In this document: positions 34,447-43,701 of the stretch, piece by piece
Numbering within the stretch: position 1 is the first letter of the stretch
Layout: each line of letters starts with the position of its first letter
Source: an uncultured Bacteroides sp.
Lineage (GTDB): Bacteria; Bacteroidota; Bacteroidia; Bacteroidales; Bacteroidaceae
Reading direction: 5' to 3'
DNA: 64,000 bases
Assembly: GCA_944322345.1 (NCBI GenBank)
Contig: CALUOO010000001.1
Span: 62,001 to 126,000, forward strand
The notes under the pieces: generated by a model
What the model was told of the DNA's origin: nothing
What the model saw: the letters and a program-made list of their open reading frames with translations, nothing else
Database searches by the model: none
Translations under genes and position numbers: made by a program

Positions 34447-35209
34447 CCAGCCGTTTCCGCAGTTCGTCCATAAATCCGTATGCAGTCACGTCGACCGTAG
34501 TCGGGGTAATTGCCACATATCCGTTTGCCAACGCCCAATGATCGTTTTTCTCATTCTCCGGTTCATGGTCTACAAACGAACCTGTCAGCCAGAAATAATT
34601 CTCGTCGCCCATTCGCGGACACGATTCCCACTCATGTGTCCATGCACCTTTTGCCTGTTCACAGACCTTCACACCTTTCAATTCGCTGGTATCAGGGAAG
34701 TTCACATTCAGGCAGACCAGCGGTGGAAGTCCTTTTTCGAGCACCATCGCAGCTATATCGTGGACATACGCACCGGCAGGTTCAAAATCAGCATCCGCAT
34801 CATGATTGCAGATAGAAAAGCCAATGGAAGGAATCCCGTTCAGGCAACCTTCTATCACCACTCCCATCGTACCAGAATAGTGCACGTTGGTAGCCGAGTT
34901 ATCACCATGATTAATGCCGCCCACCACTAAGTCTGGTTCACGCTCCAGCACAGTATTCCTTGCCAGCTTGATGCAATCTGTCGGTGTTCCCGAACATTTA
35001 TATACAGTCAGCCCCACTTCACGTTTCACTAATTGATAATGTACCGGTTGGGTAGTTGTCAGCGCACACCCGCTACCCGAGCGCGGAGCATCGGGAGCCA
35101 TTACCACTATTTCTCCCAACGGACGGAGAAAACGAATCAAAGCACTGATTCCTTTGGATGTCACTCCATCGTCATTCGACACCAGTATCAACGGCCGTTT
35201 ATTTTCCAT
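34418..35209 (-). CDS. surE: 5'/3'-nucleotidase SurE
   Basis: The 263-residue protein has the metal-binding [11 protein letters not shown] (10-20), the [10 protein letters not shown] loop, and [19 protein letters not shown], which identify SurE. It dephosphorylates nucleoside monophosphates and is often linked to stress survival. The last residues (CTTEGTEF) are encoded by a dispersed CACAGAG-type repeat, so the C terminus has probably been extended or replaced. The gene is the first of a pair with lpxB and has a well-formed promoter at 35242-35272. Confidence 0.95.
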   Translation of the reverse strand: MENKRPLILVSNDDGVTSKGISALIRFLRPLGEIVVMAPDAPRSGSGCALTTTQPVHYQLVKREVGLTVYKCSGTPTDCIKLARNTVLEREPDLVVGGINHGDNSATNVHYSGTMGVVIEGCLNGIPSIGFSICNHDADADFEPAGAYVHDIAAMVLEKGLPPLVCLNVNFPDTSELKGVKVCEQAKGAWTHEWESCPRMGDENYFWLTGSFVDHEPENEKNDHWALANGYVAITPTTVDVTAYGFMDELRKRLGCTTEGTEF

Positions 35210-35241
35210 TTTTCAATCCTTTCCTTTTATTAATAACCGCA

Positions 35242-35272
35242 CAAAAATAGCAAAAAGGAGCGGATTTTCAAA
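35242..35272 (-). promoter_or_regulatory. Promoter of surE-lpxB
   Basis: On the minus strand TTTG (35272-35269) is followed after 19 bases by TATTTTTG (35249-35242), the full Bacteroides consensus. The ATG is about 33 bases further. Confidence 0.7.
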
Positions 35273-35361
35273 CCAGCCCTTTTGCGAGACCGAGCCGCAG
35301 ACCGCCAGCAGGAATCAAGCCTTCATTAGCCCATCTCTATTGCACGAATAAATTGTTTCTC

Positions 35362-35475
35362 CGCATTCTTTTTTCCGTATCACACAAGTCATACGTTCGT
35401 ATCACAATAGTAATACGAACGGTCAACTTAAGTGATACGAACGGACAACCTAAGTGATACGGAAAAAAGATACGA
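35362..35475. repeat. Array B: five 22-nt units head-to-head, core GTGATACGAACGG
   Basis: Two units lie on the minus strand (35362-35383 and 35384-35405) and three on the plus strand (35410-35431, 35432-35453, 35454-35475), all exactly 22 nt, around a four-base centre. The outermost unit on each side carries GTGATACGGAAAAAA, so 35369-35383 and 35454-35468 form a perfect 15-bp inverted repeat. Inner units share GT(G/A)ATACGAACG. It fills much of the 352-base gap before surE; nothing else is seen there. Confidence 0.8.
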
Positions 35476-35561
35476 AGAAAAAGGGATAATATTGCCTTCA
35501 GAAAAGACTAAAGATATACATTCTTTCCGCTAAACAAGAGTGCCAGCAATATTGCCAGTTT

Positions 35562-35906
35562 TCATTCCGACAAATTATACCGGACACCGCTGTCGAGAAA
35601 AAACGCAAGAATGTCGCCAAACAACGACCTTGCCTCCGAAGGAGTATACAAACCATAAGGGACACGAAATCTGTCTGACAGCATTTTAGGAAGTTCTGTC
35701 AGAGTTGTCCCCATTTTTCCCGCAAATAGATAAGCGTCCTCCTTACATACAACAGCCCATGTTTCATGATTATTCACCGGATGTTCACAATCCCCATTTG
35801 CCATCAGTAGTATCAGATTCCCATTATCATCGAACCCAACTGACACAGACGCCCATATCGACAAATCTTCATTTGTTTCTACAATAATCTCTTCTAATGC
35901 TAGCAT
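35562..35906 (-). CDS. Hypothetical protein, 114 residues
   Basis: I do not recognise a family. The product is acidic and soluble, with alternating strands (SIWASVSVGFDDNGNLILLMANGD) followed by helices (TLTELPKMLSDRF, ARSLFGDILAFFLDSG). There is no signal peptide. A -7 box TATTTTTG is on the minus strand at 35942-35935, about 30 bases ahead of the ATG, and supports the start. It lies between array B and a divergent secreted-protein gene and looks monocistronic. Confidence 0.6.
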   Translation of the reverse strand: MLALEEIIVETNEDLSIWASVSVGFDDNGNLILLMANGDCEHPVNNHETWAVVCKEDAYLFAGKMGTTLTELPKMLSDRFRVPYGLYTPSEARSLFGDILAFFLDSGVRYNLSE

Positions 35907-36018
35907 ATTTGTTTTTTCTATTGAGTAATCTGAACAAAAATAATCTTTTCATGACAAATTGTATTCAAGATAAAAGCATAAAATCAGAAAAAATCATACA
36001 TCATGCTATAAAGTTCCA

Positions 36019-36026
36019 TAACTTTG
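36019..36026 (+). promoter_or_regulatory. -7 promoter box of the secreted hypothetical gene
   Basis: TAACTTTG lies 28 bases before the ATG at 36055. Confidence 0.55.
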
Positions 36027-36054
36027 CACCAATCGATATAAAAACAATCAGCTA

Positions 36055-36789
36055 ATGCCAATTAAAATGGACAAAAACCGTATAATCAGATTATCATTAA
36101 TCACATTCTTCATATTTTCATGCTTTACCCTGTTAAAGGCGCAGGCAATTCACACTTTGAGAGTACCGGTAGACTCTATTCCGGACTTTGTGAAACAAAA
36201 GGTATCTCCTGAACTTTATGAGATATTGGAAACCATGAGTCATGTCTACATCATGGACTATGGCTTTCTAATGGATGAAAACTTTTCGAAAGAAAAAGAA
36301 AAGGAGATAACCGAAGGGCTTCAACAGGGTGTCTATAAATTAATAAAGGAAGGAAAGATAACAAAGCAGAATCCTCCTGAAGTATTCGCAGTGGCTACGG
36401 CAACCAGAGTGGATGCCATATCGGATTGGAAACTGGATTTCCTTTATCGAATAGACAAGGACATACAGTTCTGCAAGAAAAGTGCTGTCGTCTATACCGG
36501 TGAACAATCTCCCAAAGCACAGTTACAGGCAGAAATATGGTATGTATATGACAAAAATAAAAAGAAGGTTCTTCCTCTGAAAGTGCATGTATCTCCTGTC
36601 AATGGAGGGACATTCAGCAAGGCCCCATCATTTATATTCAATGACAAAATACGCGAAACAGGAGAATATATTGACGTAAAAGGATCTGGCTTATTGATTG
36701 TCGATTTCTCAGGATTATTTCAACATGAAGACCTTCCGGAAGGCAAACCTGAATCTATGCGAAAGAAGTTTATAATTCAACTTGAATAA
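36055..36789 (+). CDS. Secreted hypothetical protein, 244 residues
   Basis: A signal peptide (KNRIIRLSLITFFIFSCFTLLKAQA) precedes about 215 residues with no motif that I recognise. A second in-frame ATG at 36067 (MDKNR) is equally likely as start. The mature part has mixed helix and strand, with VSPELYEILETMSHVYIMDYGFLM and a C-terminal strand-rich part ending IIQLE. A signal peptide with a free AQA site suggests periplasmic location rather than lipid anchoring, although a Cys at about 22 lies inside the hydrophobic core. It stands alone between two promoters. Confidence 0.6.
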   Translation: MPIKMDKNRIIRLSLITFFIFSCFTLLKAQAIHTLRVPVDSIPDFVKQKVSPELYEILETMSHVYIMDYGFLMDENFSKEKEKEITEGLQQGVYKLIKEGKITKQNPPEVFAVATATRVDAISDWKLDFLYRIDKDIQFCKKSAVVYTGEQSPKAQLQAEIWYVYDKNKKKVLPLKVHVSPVNGGTFSKAPSFIFNDKIRETGEYIDVKGSGLLIVDFSGLFQHEDLPEGKPESMRKKFIIQLE

Positions 36790-36981
36790 AGTATTAAGCT
36801 TGAACGTCTTCCCCCCTTCCTATATTTCTGCCTATAAGTTTCATTGCCCTATCAAATACAGATATACATGGCAGAAGATGCGGTTCCAGAGTCAGACAAA
36901 TAGTTATATTGTAGAAATCTCATTAAATCTTAATCTTCTGCAAGCGAGCAAAAAAAGGAAAAGATTTCCAATATAAATATG

Positions 36982-37100
36982 TATATTTGCATTCTCATAA
37001 AGAGAGAGGCTGATGATAAGAACCCGTGTAATAACCCGGCAACCAGTTATTAACAAAACCGGTGACTTATCAACAGAAATCACAAAGATTCTGTTTTTTT
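36982..37100 (+). promoter_or_regulatory. Promoter and structured, attenuator-like leader of the parAB operon
   Basis: TATATTTG at 36982-36989 places the transcript start near 36996 and gives a ~160-base leader. Within it TAATAAC (37029-37035) can pair with GTTATTA (37046-37052), and CCGG words repeat. ACAG-A-AATC (37074-37082) pairs with GATT-CTGT (37087-37094), followed by seven T (37094-37100): an intrinsic terminator before parA. CCCGGCAACC and a following GGTG recall the SAM-I riboswitch core, but the rest does not fit well. Confidence 0.45.
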
Positions 37101-37155
37101 GTAGGCGCTCTAAGGAATTATCACTTATTTCGCTGCCAATAAAATGAGAGAATAT

Positions 37156-37920
37156 ATGGGAAAAATAATAGCTTTGGCCAATCAAAAAGGCGGGGTAGGA
37201 AAGACAACGACCACTATCAATCTGGCCGCATCACTCGCCACGCTTGAAAAGAAAGTACTCGTAGTGGATGCCGACCCGCAAGCCAATGCCTCTTCCGGAC
37301 TGGGAGTAGACATCAAGCAATCGGAATGCACCATTTATGAGTGCATCATAGATAGAGCCAATGTAGCAGATGCTATTCATGACACAGAAATAGATTCTTT
37401 GAAAGTGATTTCGTCGCACATCAACCTTGTAGGAGCAGAAATCGAAATGCTGAATCTGCCCAACCGGGAAAAAATTCTGAAGGAAGTGCTGGCACCCCTG
37501 AAAAATGAATATGACTATATTCTGATAGACTGTTCTCCCTCACTGGGACTGATTACCATCAACGCGCTGACTGCCGCCGACTCGGTGATTATCCCCGTAC
37601 AGGCAGAATACTTTGCACTGGAAGGAATCAGCAAACTGCTGAACACCATCAAGATCATCAAATCGAAGCTGAATCCGGCACTGGAGATTGAAGGCTTCCT
37701 GCTGACCATGTACGACTCACGCCTGCGGCAGGCAAACCAGATATACGACGAGGTGAAACGACATTTCCAAGAACTCGTGTTCAACACCGTCATCCAGCGG
37801 AATGTCAAACTAAGCGAAGCTCCCAGCTACGGTGTCCCCACCATCTTGTATGATGCCGATTCGACAGGAGCAAAAAATTATCTGGCCTTAGCCAAAGAAA
37901 TTATTAACAAGAACAAATAA
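37156..37920 (+). CDS. parA: Chromosome-partitioning ATPase ParA (Soj)
   Basis: The start at 37156 (MGKIIALANQKGGVGKTT) is preferred to an ATG four codons earlier. The deviant Walker A KGGVGKT is at 10-17, followed by VLVVDADPQANASSGLG and the YDYILIDCSPSLG motif. ParA forms ATP-dependent dimers on DNA and works with ParB at parS sites near the origin. The chromosomal 254-residue size, with no N-terminal HTH, fits a Soj-type protein. parB follows by 16 bases. I saw no clear TGTTNCACGTGAAACA-type parS in the intergenic parts that I read closely. Confidence 0.95.
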   Translation: MGKIIALANQKGGVGKTTTTINLAASLATLEKKVLVVDADPQANASSGLGVDIKQSECTIYECIIDRANVADAIHDTEIDSLKVISSHINLVGAEIEMLNLPNREKILKEVLAPLKNEYDYILIDCSPSLGLITINALTAADSVIIPVQAEYFALEGISKLLNTIKIIKSKLNPALEIEGFLLTMYDSRLRQANQIYDEVKRHFQELVFNTVIQRNVKLSEAPSYGVPTILYDADSTGAKNYLALAKEIINKNK

Positions 37921-37936
37921 AAACGTTGAAGAAGAT

Positions 37937-38827
37937 ATGGCAACACAAAGAAGAAATGCATTAGGACGTGGACTGGACGCTCTGCTCTCGATGGACGATG
38001 TGAAAACCGAAGGGTCTTCTTCCATTAACGAAATAGAGCTTTCCAAAATATCTGTCAACCCCAATCAGCCCCGAAGGGAATTCGACGAGACCGCCCTTCA
38101 GGAACTGGCAGACTCGATTGCCGAAATTGGCATCATCCAACCCATCACACTGAGAAAGCTTTCGGATGACGAATACCAGATCATTGCAGGAGAACGGCGT
38201 TACCGTGCCTCACAAAAAGCTGGTCTGAAGTCTATTCCAGCCTATATCCGTACTGCCGACGACGAGAACATGATGGAAATGGCGCTGATAGAAAACATAC
38301 AGCGCGAAGACCTCAACGCCGTAGAAATAGCACTGGCATACCAACATCTGCTGGAGCAATACGAACTGACACAAGAACGTCTGAGCGAACGAATCGGAAA
38401 GAACCGGACAACCATTGCCAACTATCTTCGCCTGCTGAAACTGCCTGCTCCTATACAAATGGCGCTGCAAAACAAGCAAATAGATATGGGGCATGCCCGT
38501 GCACTGATTTCGCTGGGCGACCCGAAACTGCAAGTAAAAATATTCGAAGAGATACAACAGCACGGATATTCAGTCCGCAAAGTGGAAGAGATTGTCAAAT
38601 CGCTCAGCGAAGGAGAAGCCGTAAAAAGTGGAACACGGAAGATCACCCCCAAACGTGCCAAACTGCCGGAAGAGTTCAACCTGCTGAAAAAACAGCTTTC
38701 CGGATTCTTCAACACAAAGGTACAGCTTACCTGCTCCGAAAAAGGGAAAGGAAAAATCAGCATACCCTTCAGCAATGAAGAAGAATTGGAACGTATCATG
38801 GAAATCTTCGATACGTTGAAAAAATAA
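37937..38827 (+). CDS. parB: Chromosome-partitioning protein ParB (Spo0J)
   Basis: The 296-residue protein has the N-terminal ParA-stimulating region with a short LGRGLDALL motif, the CTPase domain with ISVNPNQPRREFD and AGERRYRASQKAGL, and ENIQREDLNAVEIALAY followed by the helix-turn-helix ERIGKNRTTIANYLRLLKL. ParB is a CTP-dependent DNA clamp loaded at parS. The stop and the next start are directly adjacent (TAAATG), so the DUF5683 gene is coupled. The order parA-parB-DUF5683-mltD recurs in Bacteroidales by my recollection. Confidence 0.95.
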   Translation: MATQRRNALGRGLDALLSMDDVKTEGSSSINEIELSKISVNPNQPRREFDETALQELADSIAEIGIIQPITLRKLSDDEYQIIAGERRYRASQKAGLKSIPAYIRTADDENMMEMALIENIQREDLNAVEIALAYQHLLEQYELTQERLSERIGKNRTTIANYLRLLKLPAPIQMALQNKQIDMGHARALISLGDPKLQVKIFEEIQQHGYSVRKVEEIVKSLSEGEAVKSGTRKITPKRAKLPEEFNLLKKQLSGFFNTKVQLTCSEKGKGKISIPFSNEEELERIMEIFDTLKK

Positions 38828-39694
38828 ATGACAAGAAAAAAAAGAACATATCAAATACTGATCAGCACCCTGCTATTCTGTCTGTTGCAGATAGCAGGGA
38901 TTGATGCGTTTGCACAGATGCCAGTCGATTCGCTGTCCAAGGACAGTACCATTCAGCGACGGCAGCCACCCAAAGCGCGCGCACGCAGGCATCGACCCAC
39001 CCCACAGGACTCTGCAAGTAAAGACTCCATCAAGATATTGCAACCGGTATCGATGAAATCGCTGGACAGCCTGTCGGTGCCTGCAATACAGATAGCAGAC
39101 AGCCTCGACATCGCCAATCAGGCAGAACTTCAGAGACTGGAGCAACCGGTTTCCATTGTCGTCAGCAGCGACAGCCTTCCTCCCGTACAAGACTTGAACA
39201 AGAAGCTATTTATACCCAACCCAACAAGAGCTACATGGCTGGCTGTAGTATTTCCCGGAGGAGGACAGATTTACAACCGGAAATACTGGAAACTGCCAAT
39301 CATTTATGGAGGCTTTGCCGGATGTGCCTATGCTTTAAGCTGGAATGGGAAGATGTATAAGGACTATTCACAGGCATATCTGGATATTATGGACAGTAAT
39401 CCAAATACTAAGAGTTATGAGGACTTACTGCCACCAAACTCCAATTATGACGAAGAACAACTGAAAAATACCATCAAAAAAAGAAAGGATATGTTCCGCC
39501 GATACAGAGACCTCAGTATATTCGCCTTTATCGGAGTATATATTATCTCTATCATCGACGCATATGTAGATGCCGAACTGTCCAATTTTGACATTACACC
39601 CGACTTGAGCATGAAAGTGGAGCCCACAGTCATTAACAATCAGATGAATCTCAAACAAAAATCGGTAGGAGTGCAGTGTGTACTTCGCTTTTAA
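38828..39694 (+). CDS. DUF5683 membrane protein
   Basis: The 288-residue protein has an N-terminal signal/anchor (ILISTLLFCLLQIAGIDAFA), a Pro/Ser-rich periplasmic linker up to about residue 125, then the DUF5683 core PNPTRATWLAVVFPGGGQIYNRKYWKLPIIYGGFAGCAYAL with a small GGGQIYN motif, and a second membrane segment (LSIFAFIGVYIISIIDAYVDA). Its ATG follows the parB stop without a gap. The position between the partition genes and a lytic transglycosylase suggests an envelope role coordinated with the cell cycle; this is inference. Confidence 0.82.
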   Translation: MTRKKRTYQILISTLLFCLLQIAGIDAFAQMPVDSLSKDSTIQRRQPPKARARRHRPTPQDSASKDSIKILQPVSMKSLDSLSVPAIQIADSLDIANQAELQRLEQPVSIVVSSDSLPPVQDLNKKLFIPNPTRATWLAVVFPGGGQIYNRKYWKLPIIYGGFAGCAYALSWNGKMYKDYSQAYLDIMDSNPNTKSYEDLLPPNSNYDEEQLKNTIKKRKDMFRRYRDLSIFAFIGVYIISIIDAYVDAELSNFDITPDLSMKVEPTVINNQMNLKQKSVGVQCVLRF

Positions 39695-39720
39695 ATAAAA
39701 AGATTGAACCAATATTAAAT

Positions 39721-41016
39721 ATGAAGAAATTAGCAAATTACTGTTATCCAATTATTTTCCTTTGCTTCTCGGCCATTTTTCAAGATGCAAAGGCACAAAG
39801 CGTAGAGGTAGTGATACATGAAAACGGCACAGAACGTAAAGAAAACATCGAGCTGCCCAAAAGCATGACCTATCCACTCGACAGCCTGCTAAATGATTGG
39901 AAAGCTAAAAACTATATTGACCTAGGGAAAGATTGCAGTACGGCAGAGACGAATCCGCAGTTCAGCGATTCGGTATACATCGACCGTCTTTCGCGTATTC
40001 CTGCCATCATGGAAATGCCTTACAATGAAATAGTCCGCAAATTCATCGACATGTATGCCGAACGGTTGCGCAATCAGGTATCATTCATGCTAAGCGCCTG
40101 CAATTTCTATATGCCTATCTTTGAAGAAGCATTGGATGCATACGGACTTCCACTTGAACTAAAATATCTTCCCATCATCGAATCGGCCCTGAACCCATCG
40201 GCAGTTTCACGCGCAGGAGCCACAGGCCTCTGGCAATTCATGATTGGAACAGCCAAAATATACGGATTGGAATCGAACAGCCTTGTAGACGAACGACGCG
40301 ATCCGATTAAAGCGACATGGGCAGCAGCACGCTATCTGAAAGAGATGTATGATATTTATGGAGACTGGAATCTGGTAATTGCAGCCTACAATTGCGGGCC
40401 GGGCACCATCAATAAAGCCATAAGGCGTGCCGGAGGCGAAACCGACTATTGGAAAATATATAACTACCTTCCTAAAGAAACGAGAGGATACGTGCCGGCT
40501 TTCATTGCTGCGAACTATATTATGACTTACTATTGCAATCATAATATTTGCCCGATGGAAACAAACATCCCGGCAAGTACGGACACAGTACAAATCACCA
40601 AAAATCTGCATTTTGAACAGATTGCAGACATCTGTAAAGTACCTATGGACGAAATAAAAAGTCTAAATCCTCAATACAAAAAAGAAATTATTCCCGGACA
40701 TGTCAAGCCATACACATTGCGTCTACCGATCAACAGCATCAGTGCTTTTATCGACAATCAAGACACTATTTATGCACATCGTGCCGATGAACTGTTCCGC
40801 AACCGTAAAACAGTAACCGTACAAGAACCTGCTACTCGCAAACAGGTGAAAGCTGTAGCCGGGAAAGGGCAACTGACCAACTATACGATTAAAAAAGGAG
40901 ACACGTTATCTACAATAGCCGAAAAGTTTGGAGTACGCATAAGCGACCTTCGAGCCTGGAATGGAATATCAGGAAACAGAATCACAGCAGGTAAACGACT
41001 GAAAATATACAAATAA
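39721..41016 (+). CDS. mltD: LysM-containing membrane-bound lytic murein transglycosylase (MltD-like)
   Basis: The start is the ATG at 39721 (MKKLANYC); an upstream frame lacks a signal peptide. The 431-residue protein has a signal peptide ending DAKAQ, a family-1 (SLT-type) transglycosylase domain with catalytic Glu154 in IIESALNPSAVSRAGATGLWQFM, and NLVIAAYNCGPGTINKA. A degenerate LysM-like segment lies near 300 and one clear LysM at the C terminus (YTIKKGDTLSTIAEKFGV... RLKIYK). The enzyme cleaves glycan strands with 1,6-anhydro product formation. It ends the parAB transcription unit. Confidence 0.93.
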   Translation: MKKLANYCYPIIFLCFSAIFQDAKAQSVEVVIHENGTERKENIELPKSMTYPLDSLLNDWKAKNYIDLGKDCSTAETNPQFSDSVYIDRLSRIPAIMEMPYNEIVRKFIDMYAERLRNQVSFMLSACNFYMPIFEEALDAYGLPLELKYLPIIESALNPSAVSRAGATGLWQFMIGTAKIYGLESNSLVDERRDPIKATWAAARYLKEMYDIYGDWNLVIAAYNCGPGTINKAIRRAGGETDYWKIYNYLPKETRGYVPAFIAANYIMTYYCNHNICPMETNIPASTDTVQITKNLHFEQIADICKVPMDEIKSLNPQYKKEIIPGHVKPYTLRLPINSISAFIDNQDTIYAHRADELFRNRKTVTVQEPATRKQVKAVAGKGQLTNYTIKKGDTLSTIAEKFGVRISDLRAWNGISGNRITAGKRLKIYK

Positions 41017-41050
41017 TTTCCCTTTTGTTTGCATCTATTATAAAAATATT

Positions 41051-41058
41051 TATATTTG
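41051..41058 (+). promoter_or_regulatory. -7 promoter box of rel
   Basis: TATATTTG is centred about 34 bases before the ATG at 41089. A TTG inside this box is not the start codon. Confidence 0.6.
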
Positions 41059-41088
41059 CGAGATAAAGCAAATGAAAGGAACACAAGT

Positions 41089-43329
41089 ATGGATAATCTG
41101 TCCCCAAAAGAAATAGCTGAAGAAAAGATGATTGATCAAGCGTTTCATGAACTCTTGAACGATTATCTGAATACCAAGCATCGTAAACGGGTTGAGATCA
41201 TTACGAAAGCTTTCAATTTTGCCAATCAAGCACACAAGGGCATCAAACGTCGCTCGGGAGAGCCTTACATTATGCACCCCATCGCAGTGGCAAAGATTGT
41301 CTGCAACGAAATCGGATTAGGATCCACATCCATTTGCGCAGCCCTGTTGCATGATGTAGTAGAGGATACAGATTACACCGTAGAAGACATTGAAAATATC
41401 TTCGGGCATAAAATAGCCCAAATCGTAGATGGACTGACAAAAATATCGGGCGGTATTTTCGGCGACCGGGCTTCGGCACAGGCAGAGAACTTCAAAAAAC
41501 TACTGCTCACCATGTCTGATGACATACGCGTGATCCTTATAAAAATAGCAGACCGATTGCACAACATGCGTACACTCGGCTCGATGCTTCCCAACAAGCA
41601 ATATAAAATTGCCGGAGAAACACTCTACATCTATGCCCCGTTGGCCAATCGGTTGGGACTTTATAAAATCAAGACAGAACTTGAAAATCTCAGTTTCAAG
41701 TACGAACATCCTGAAGAATATGCCCAAATAGAAAAGAAACTTGAGGCTACAGCGGCAGAGCGCGATCAGGTATTCAAAGATTTCACAGCTCCTATCCGAA
41801 CCCAACTGGATAAAATGGGACTGAAGTATCGGATACTGGCACGTGTAAAATCCATATACTCCATTTGGAACAAAATGCAAAGCAAACATGTTCCATTCGA
41901 AGAAATTTACGACCTACTTGCCGTACGTATTATATTTGAGCCCCGCAACATGGAAGAAGAGCTCAACGACTGCTTCGATATCTATGTCTCCATCTCCAAA
42001 ATATACAAGCCGCATCCAGACCGCCTACGCGACTGGGTAAGCCATCCCAAAGCAAACGGTTATCAAGCATTGCATGTCACATTGATGGGCAATAACGGAC
42101 AATGGATTGAAGTGCAAATACGCAGCGAACGTATGAATGATGTAGCCGAACAGGGATTTGCAGCCCATTGGAAATACAAAGAAGGTGGTGGAAGCGAAGA
42201 CGAAGGAGAATTGGAAAAATGGCTGAAAACTATTAAGGAAATATTGGACGATCCACAGCCCGATGCCATTGATTTTTTAGATACAATCAAGTTAAACCTA
42301 TTTGCGTCTGAAATATTTGTATTCACTCCTAAAGGAGAACTGAAAACAATGCCGCAGAACTCAACAGCACTTGATTTCGCTTTCTCACTCCATACAGACA
42401 TAGGAAGCCATTGTATCGGTGCAAAAGTCAACCATAAGCTAGTGCCACTCAGTCATAAGCTACAAAGCGGTGACCAAGTGGAAATACTAACCTCCAAATC
42501 GCAACGTGTACAGCCCCAATGGGAAGCATTTGCTACAACAGCACGTGCACGTGCCAAAATTTCGTCAATACTTCGAAAAGAGCGTAAAGCCAATCAGAAG
42601 AAAGGTGAAGAAATTCTTAGTGAATTTCTGAAAAAAGAAGAAATACGCCATGACGAAAAAGCAATAAGCAAGCTCTGCAAATTGCACAACCTAAAAGATG
42701 AGGAAGAACTGCAAGTAGCTATCGGTGCTAAAACCATTATATTGGGTGAAGATGACAAAAACGAACTAAAAGAAAAGCAAACCAGCAACTGGAAAAAATA
42801 TCTGACTTTTTCTTTCGGTAACAACAAAAACAAACAGGAAGAAAAGGAACCACAGGAAAAAGAAAAAATCAATCCGAAGCAGATTCTGAAACTTACAGAG
42901 GAGAGTTTACAGAAAAAATACATAATGGCAGAATGTTGCCATCCAATTCCCGGAGACGACGTCCTAGGCTATATTGATGAAAACGAACGCATCATTATCC
43001 ATAAACGGCAATGCCCGATTGCAGCCAAATTAAAAAGCAGCTACGGCAATCGCATATTGGCTACAGAATGGGATACCCACAAAGAATTGTCATTCCTTGT
43101 ATACATATATATTAAAGGAATAGACAATATCGGTTTACTTAACGAAATCACTCAAGTGGTTTCACGACAACTTAATGTAAACATCCGAAAACTGACAATG
43201 GAAACCAATGACGGAATTTTTGAAGGGAAAATTCAACTGTGGGTACACGACGTAGAGGATGTAAGAACAATCTGCAACAATCTGAAAAAGATACAATATA
43301 TCAAGCAAGTCACTCGGGTGGAAGAATAA
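41089..43329 (+). CDS. Bifunctional (p)ppGpp synthetase/hydrolase (RelA/SpoT homologue)
   Basis: The 746-residue protein has all four usual modules: an HD hydrolase with MHPIAVAKI (H63) and ALLHDVVEDT (H88-D89) and RLHNMRTLG; a synthetase domain with ILARVKSIYSIWNKMQ, DLLAVRIIF and HPKANGYQALHVT; a TGS domain (FVFTPKGELKTMPQNSTALDFAFSLH); and a C-terminal zinc-finger/ACT region (AECCHPIPGDDVLGYI and the ACT at about 675-746). Intact HD and synthetase motifs indicate both activities, so it is Rel/SpoT-like. It controls the stringent response. It begins a separate unit after mltD. Confidence 0.95.
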   Translation: MDNLSPKEIAEEKMIDQAFHELLNDYLNTKHRKRVEIITKAFNFANQAHKGIKRRSGEPYIMHPIAVAKIVCNEIGLGSTSICAALLHDVVEDTDYTVEDIENIFGHKIAQIVDGLTKISGGIFGDRASAQAENFKKLLLTMSDDIRVILIKIADRLHNMRTLGSMLPNKQYKIAGETLYIYAPLANRLGLYKIKTELENLSFKYEHPEEYAQIEKKLEATAAERDQVFKDFTAPIRTQLDKMGLKYRILARVKSIYSIWNKMQSKHVPFEEIYDLLAVRIIFEPRNMEEELNDCFDIYVSISKIYKPHPDRLRDWVSHPKANGYQALHVTLMGNNGQWIEVQIRSERMNDVAEQGFAAHWKYKEGGGSEDEGELEKWLKTIKEILDDPQPDAIDFLDTIKLNLFASEIFVFTPKGELKTMPQNSTALDFAFSLHTDIGSHCIGAKVNHKLVPLSHKLQSGDQVEILTSKSQRVQPQWEAFATTARARAKISSILRKERKANQKKGEEILSEFLKKEEIRHDEKAISKLCKLHNLKDEEELQVAIGAKTIILGEDDKNELKEKQTSNWKKYLTFSFGNNKNKQEEKEPQEKEKINPKQILKLTEESLQKKYIMAECCHPIPGDDVLGYIDENERIIIHKRQCPIAAKLKSSYGNRILATEWDTHKELSFLVYIYIKGIDNIGLLNEITQVVSRQLNVNIRKLTMETNDGIFEGKIQLWVHDVEDVRTICNNLKKIQYIKQVTRVEE

Positions 43330-43338
43330 ACAAACCGT

Positions 43339-43683
43339 TTATCCTCTTCCGTCCAGTTCCAATTTCATTGCCATCAGTTCCTCTCTGATAGATTTCAGAC
43401 GAGTAATAATTTCATAATTACGGATAGTGCTCTCGCGATTATCCTTCAATTTTTGGCGGGCCCCCTGAAGAGTCATTCCCTTTTCTTTTACTAAATGATA
43501 AATCAATTTTACAGTCTCTACATCCTCCTTACGGTACTGCCGTATTCCCCGGCCGGCTATTTTGGGTGCTATCTGCGGAAATTCCTTTTCCCAAAAACGA
43601 AGCAATGAAGGCTTAACGCCAAACATATCTGCCACTTCTTTAACCGAATAATAAATCTTAAGTTCTTTTTCTGTATGGAGCAT
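43339..43683 (-). CDS. MerR-family transcriptional regulator
   Basis: The 114-residue protein has the winged-helix MerR head: YSVKEVADMFGVKPSLLRFWEKEFPQIAPKIAGRGIRQYRKEDVETV, then a short coiled-coil helix. There is no effector-binding domain and no cysteine cluster, so it is a minimal, ligand-free type. It follows the M23 peptidase gene by 18 bases and is likely co-transcribed. The target is unknown; the context suggests envelope or cell-wall genes. Confidence 0.88.
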   Translation of the reverse strand: MLHTEKELKIYYSVKEVADMFGVKPSLLRFWEKEFPQIAPKIAGRGIRQYRKEDVETVKLIYHLVKEKGMTLQGARQKLKDNRESTIRNYEIITRLKSIREELMAMKLELDGRG

Positions 43684-43701
43684 AGATACTTAGATTAAAT
43701 A

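Noticed and set aside
34322-34930. 202-codon plus-strand frame starting with NHREHRGAQR
   Set aside because: It is antisense to surE and begins in a dispersed CACAGAG repeat; the peptide is a known artefact of such repeats.
36996-37100. SAM-I riboswitch call for the parAB leader
   Set aside because: Only CCCGGCAACC and GGTG match; the first stem and kink-turn do not pair as required.
41056-41088. TTG start for rel
   Set aside because: The codon lies in the -7 box TATATTTG; the ATG at 41089 gives the normal N terminus.
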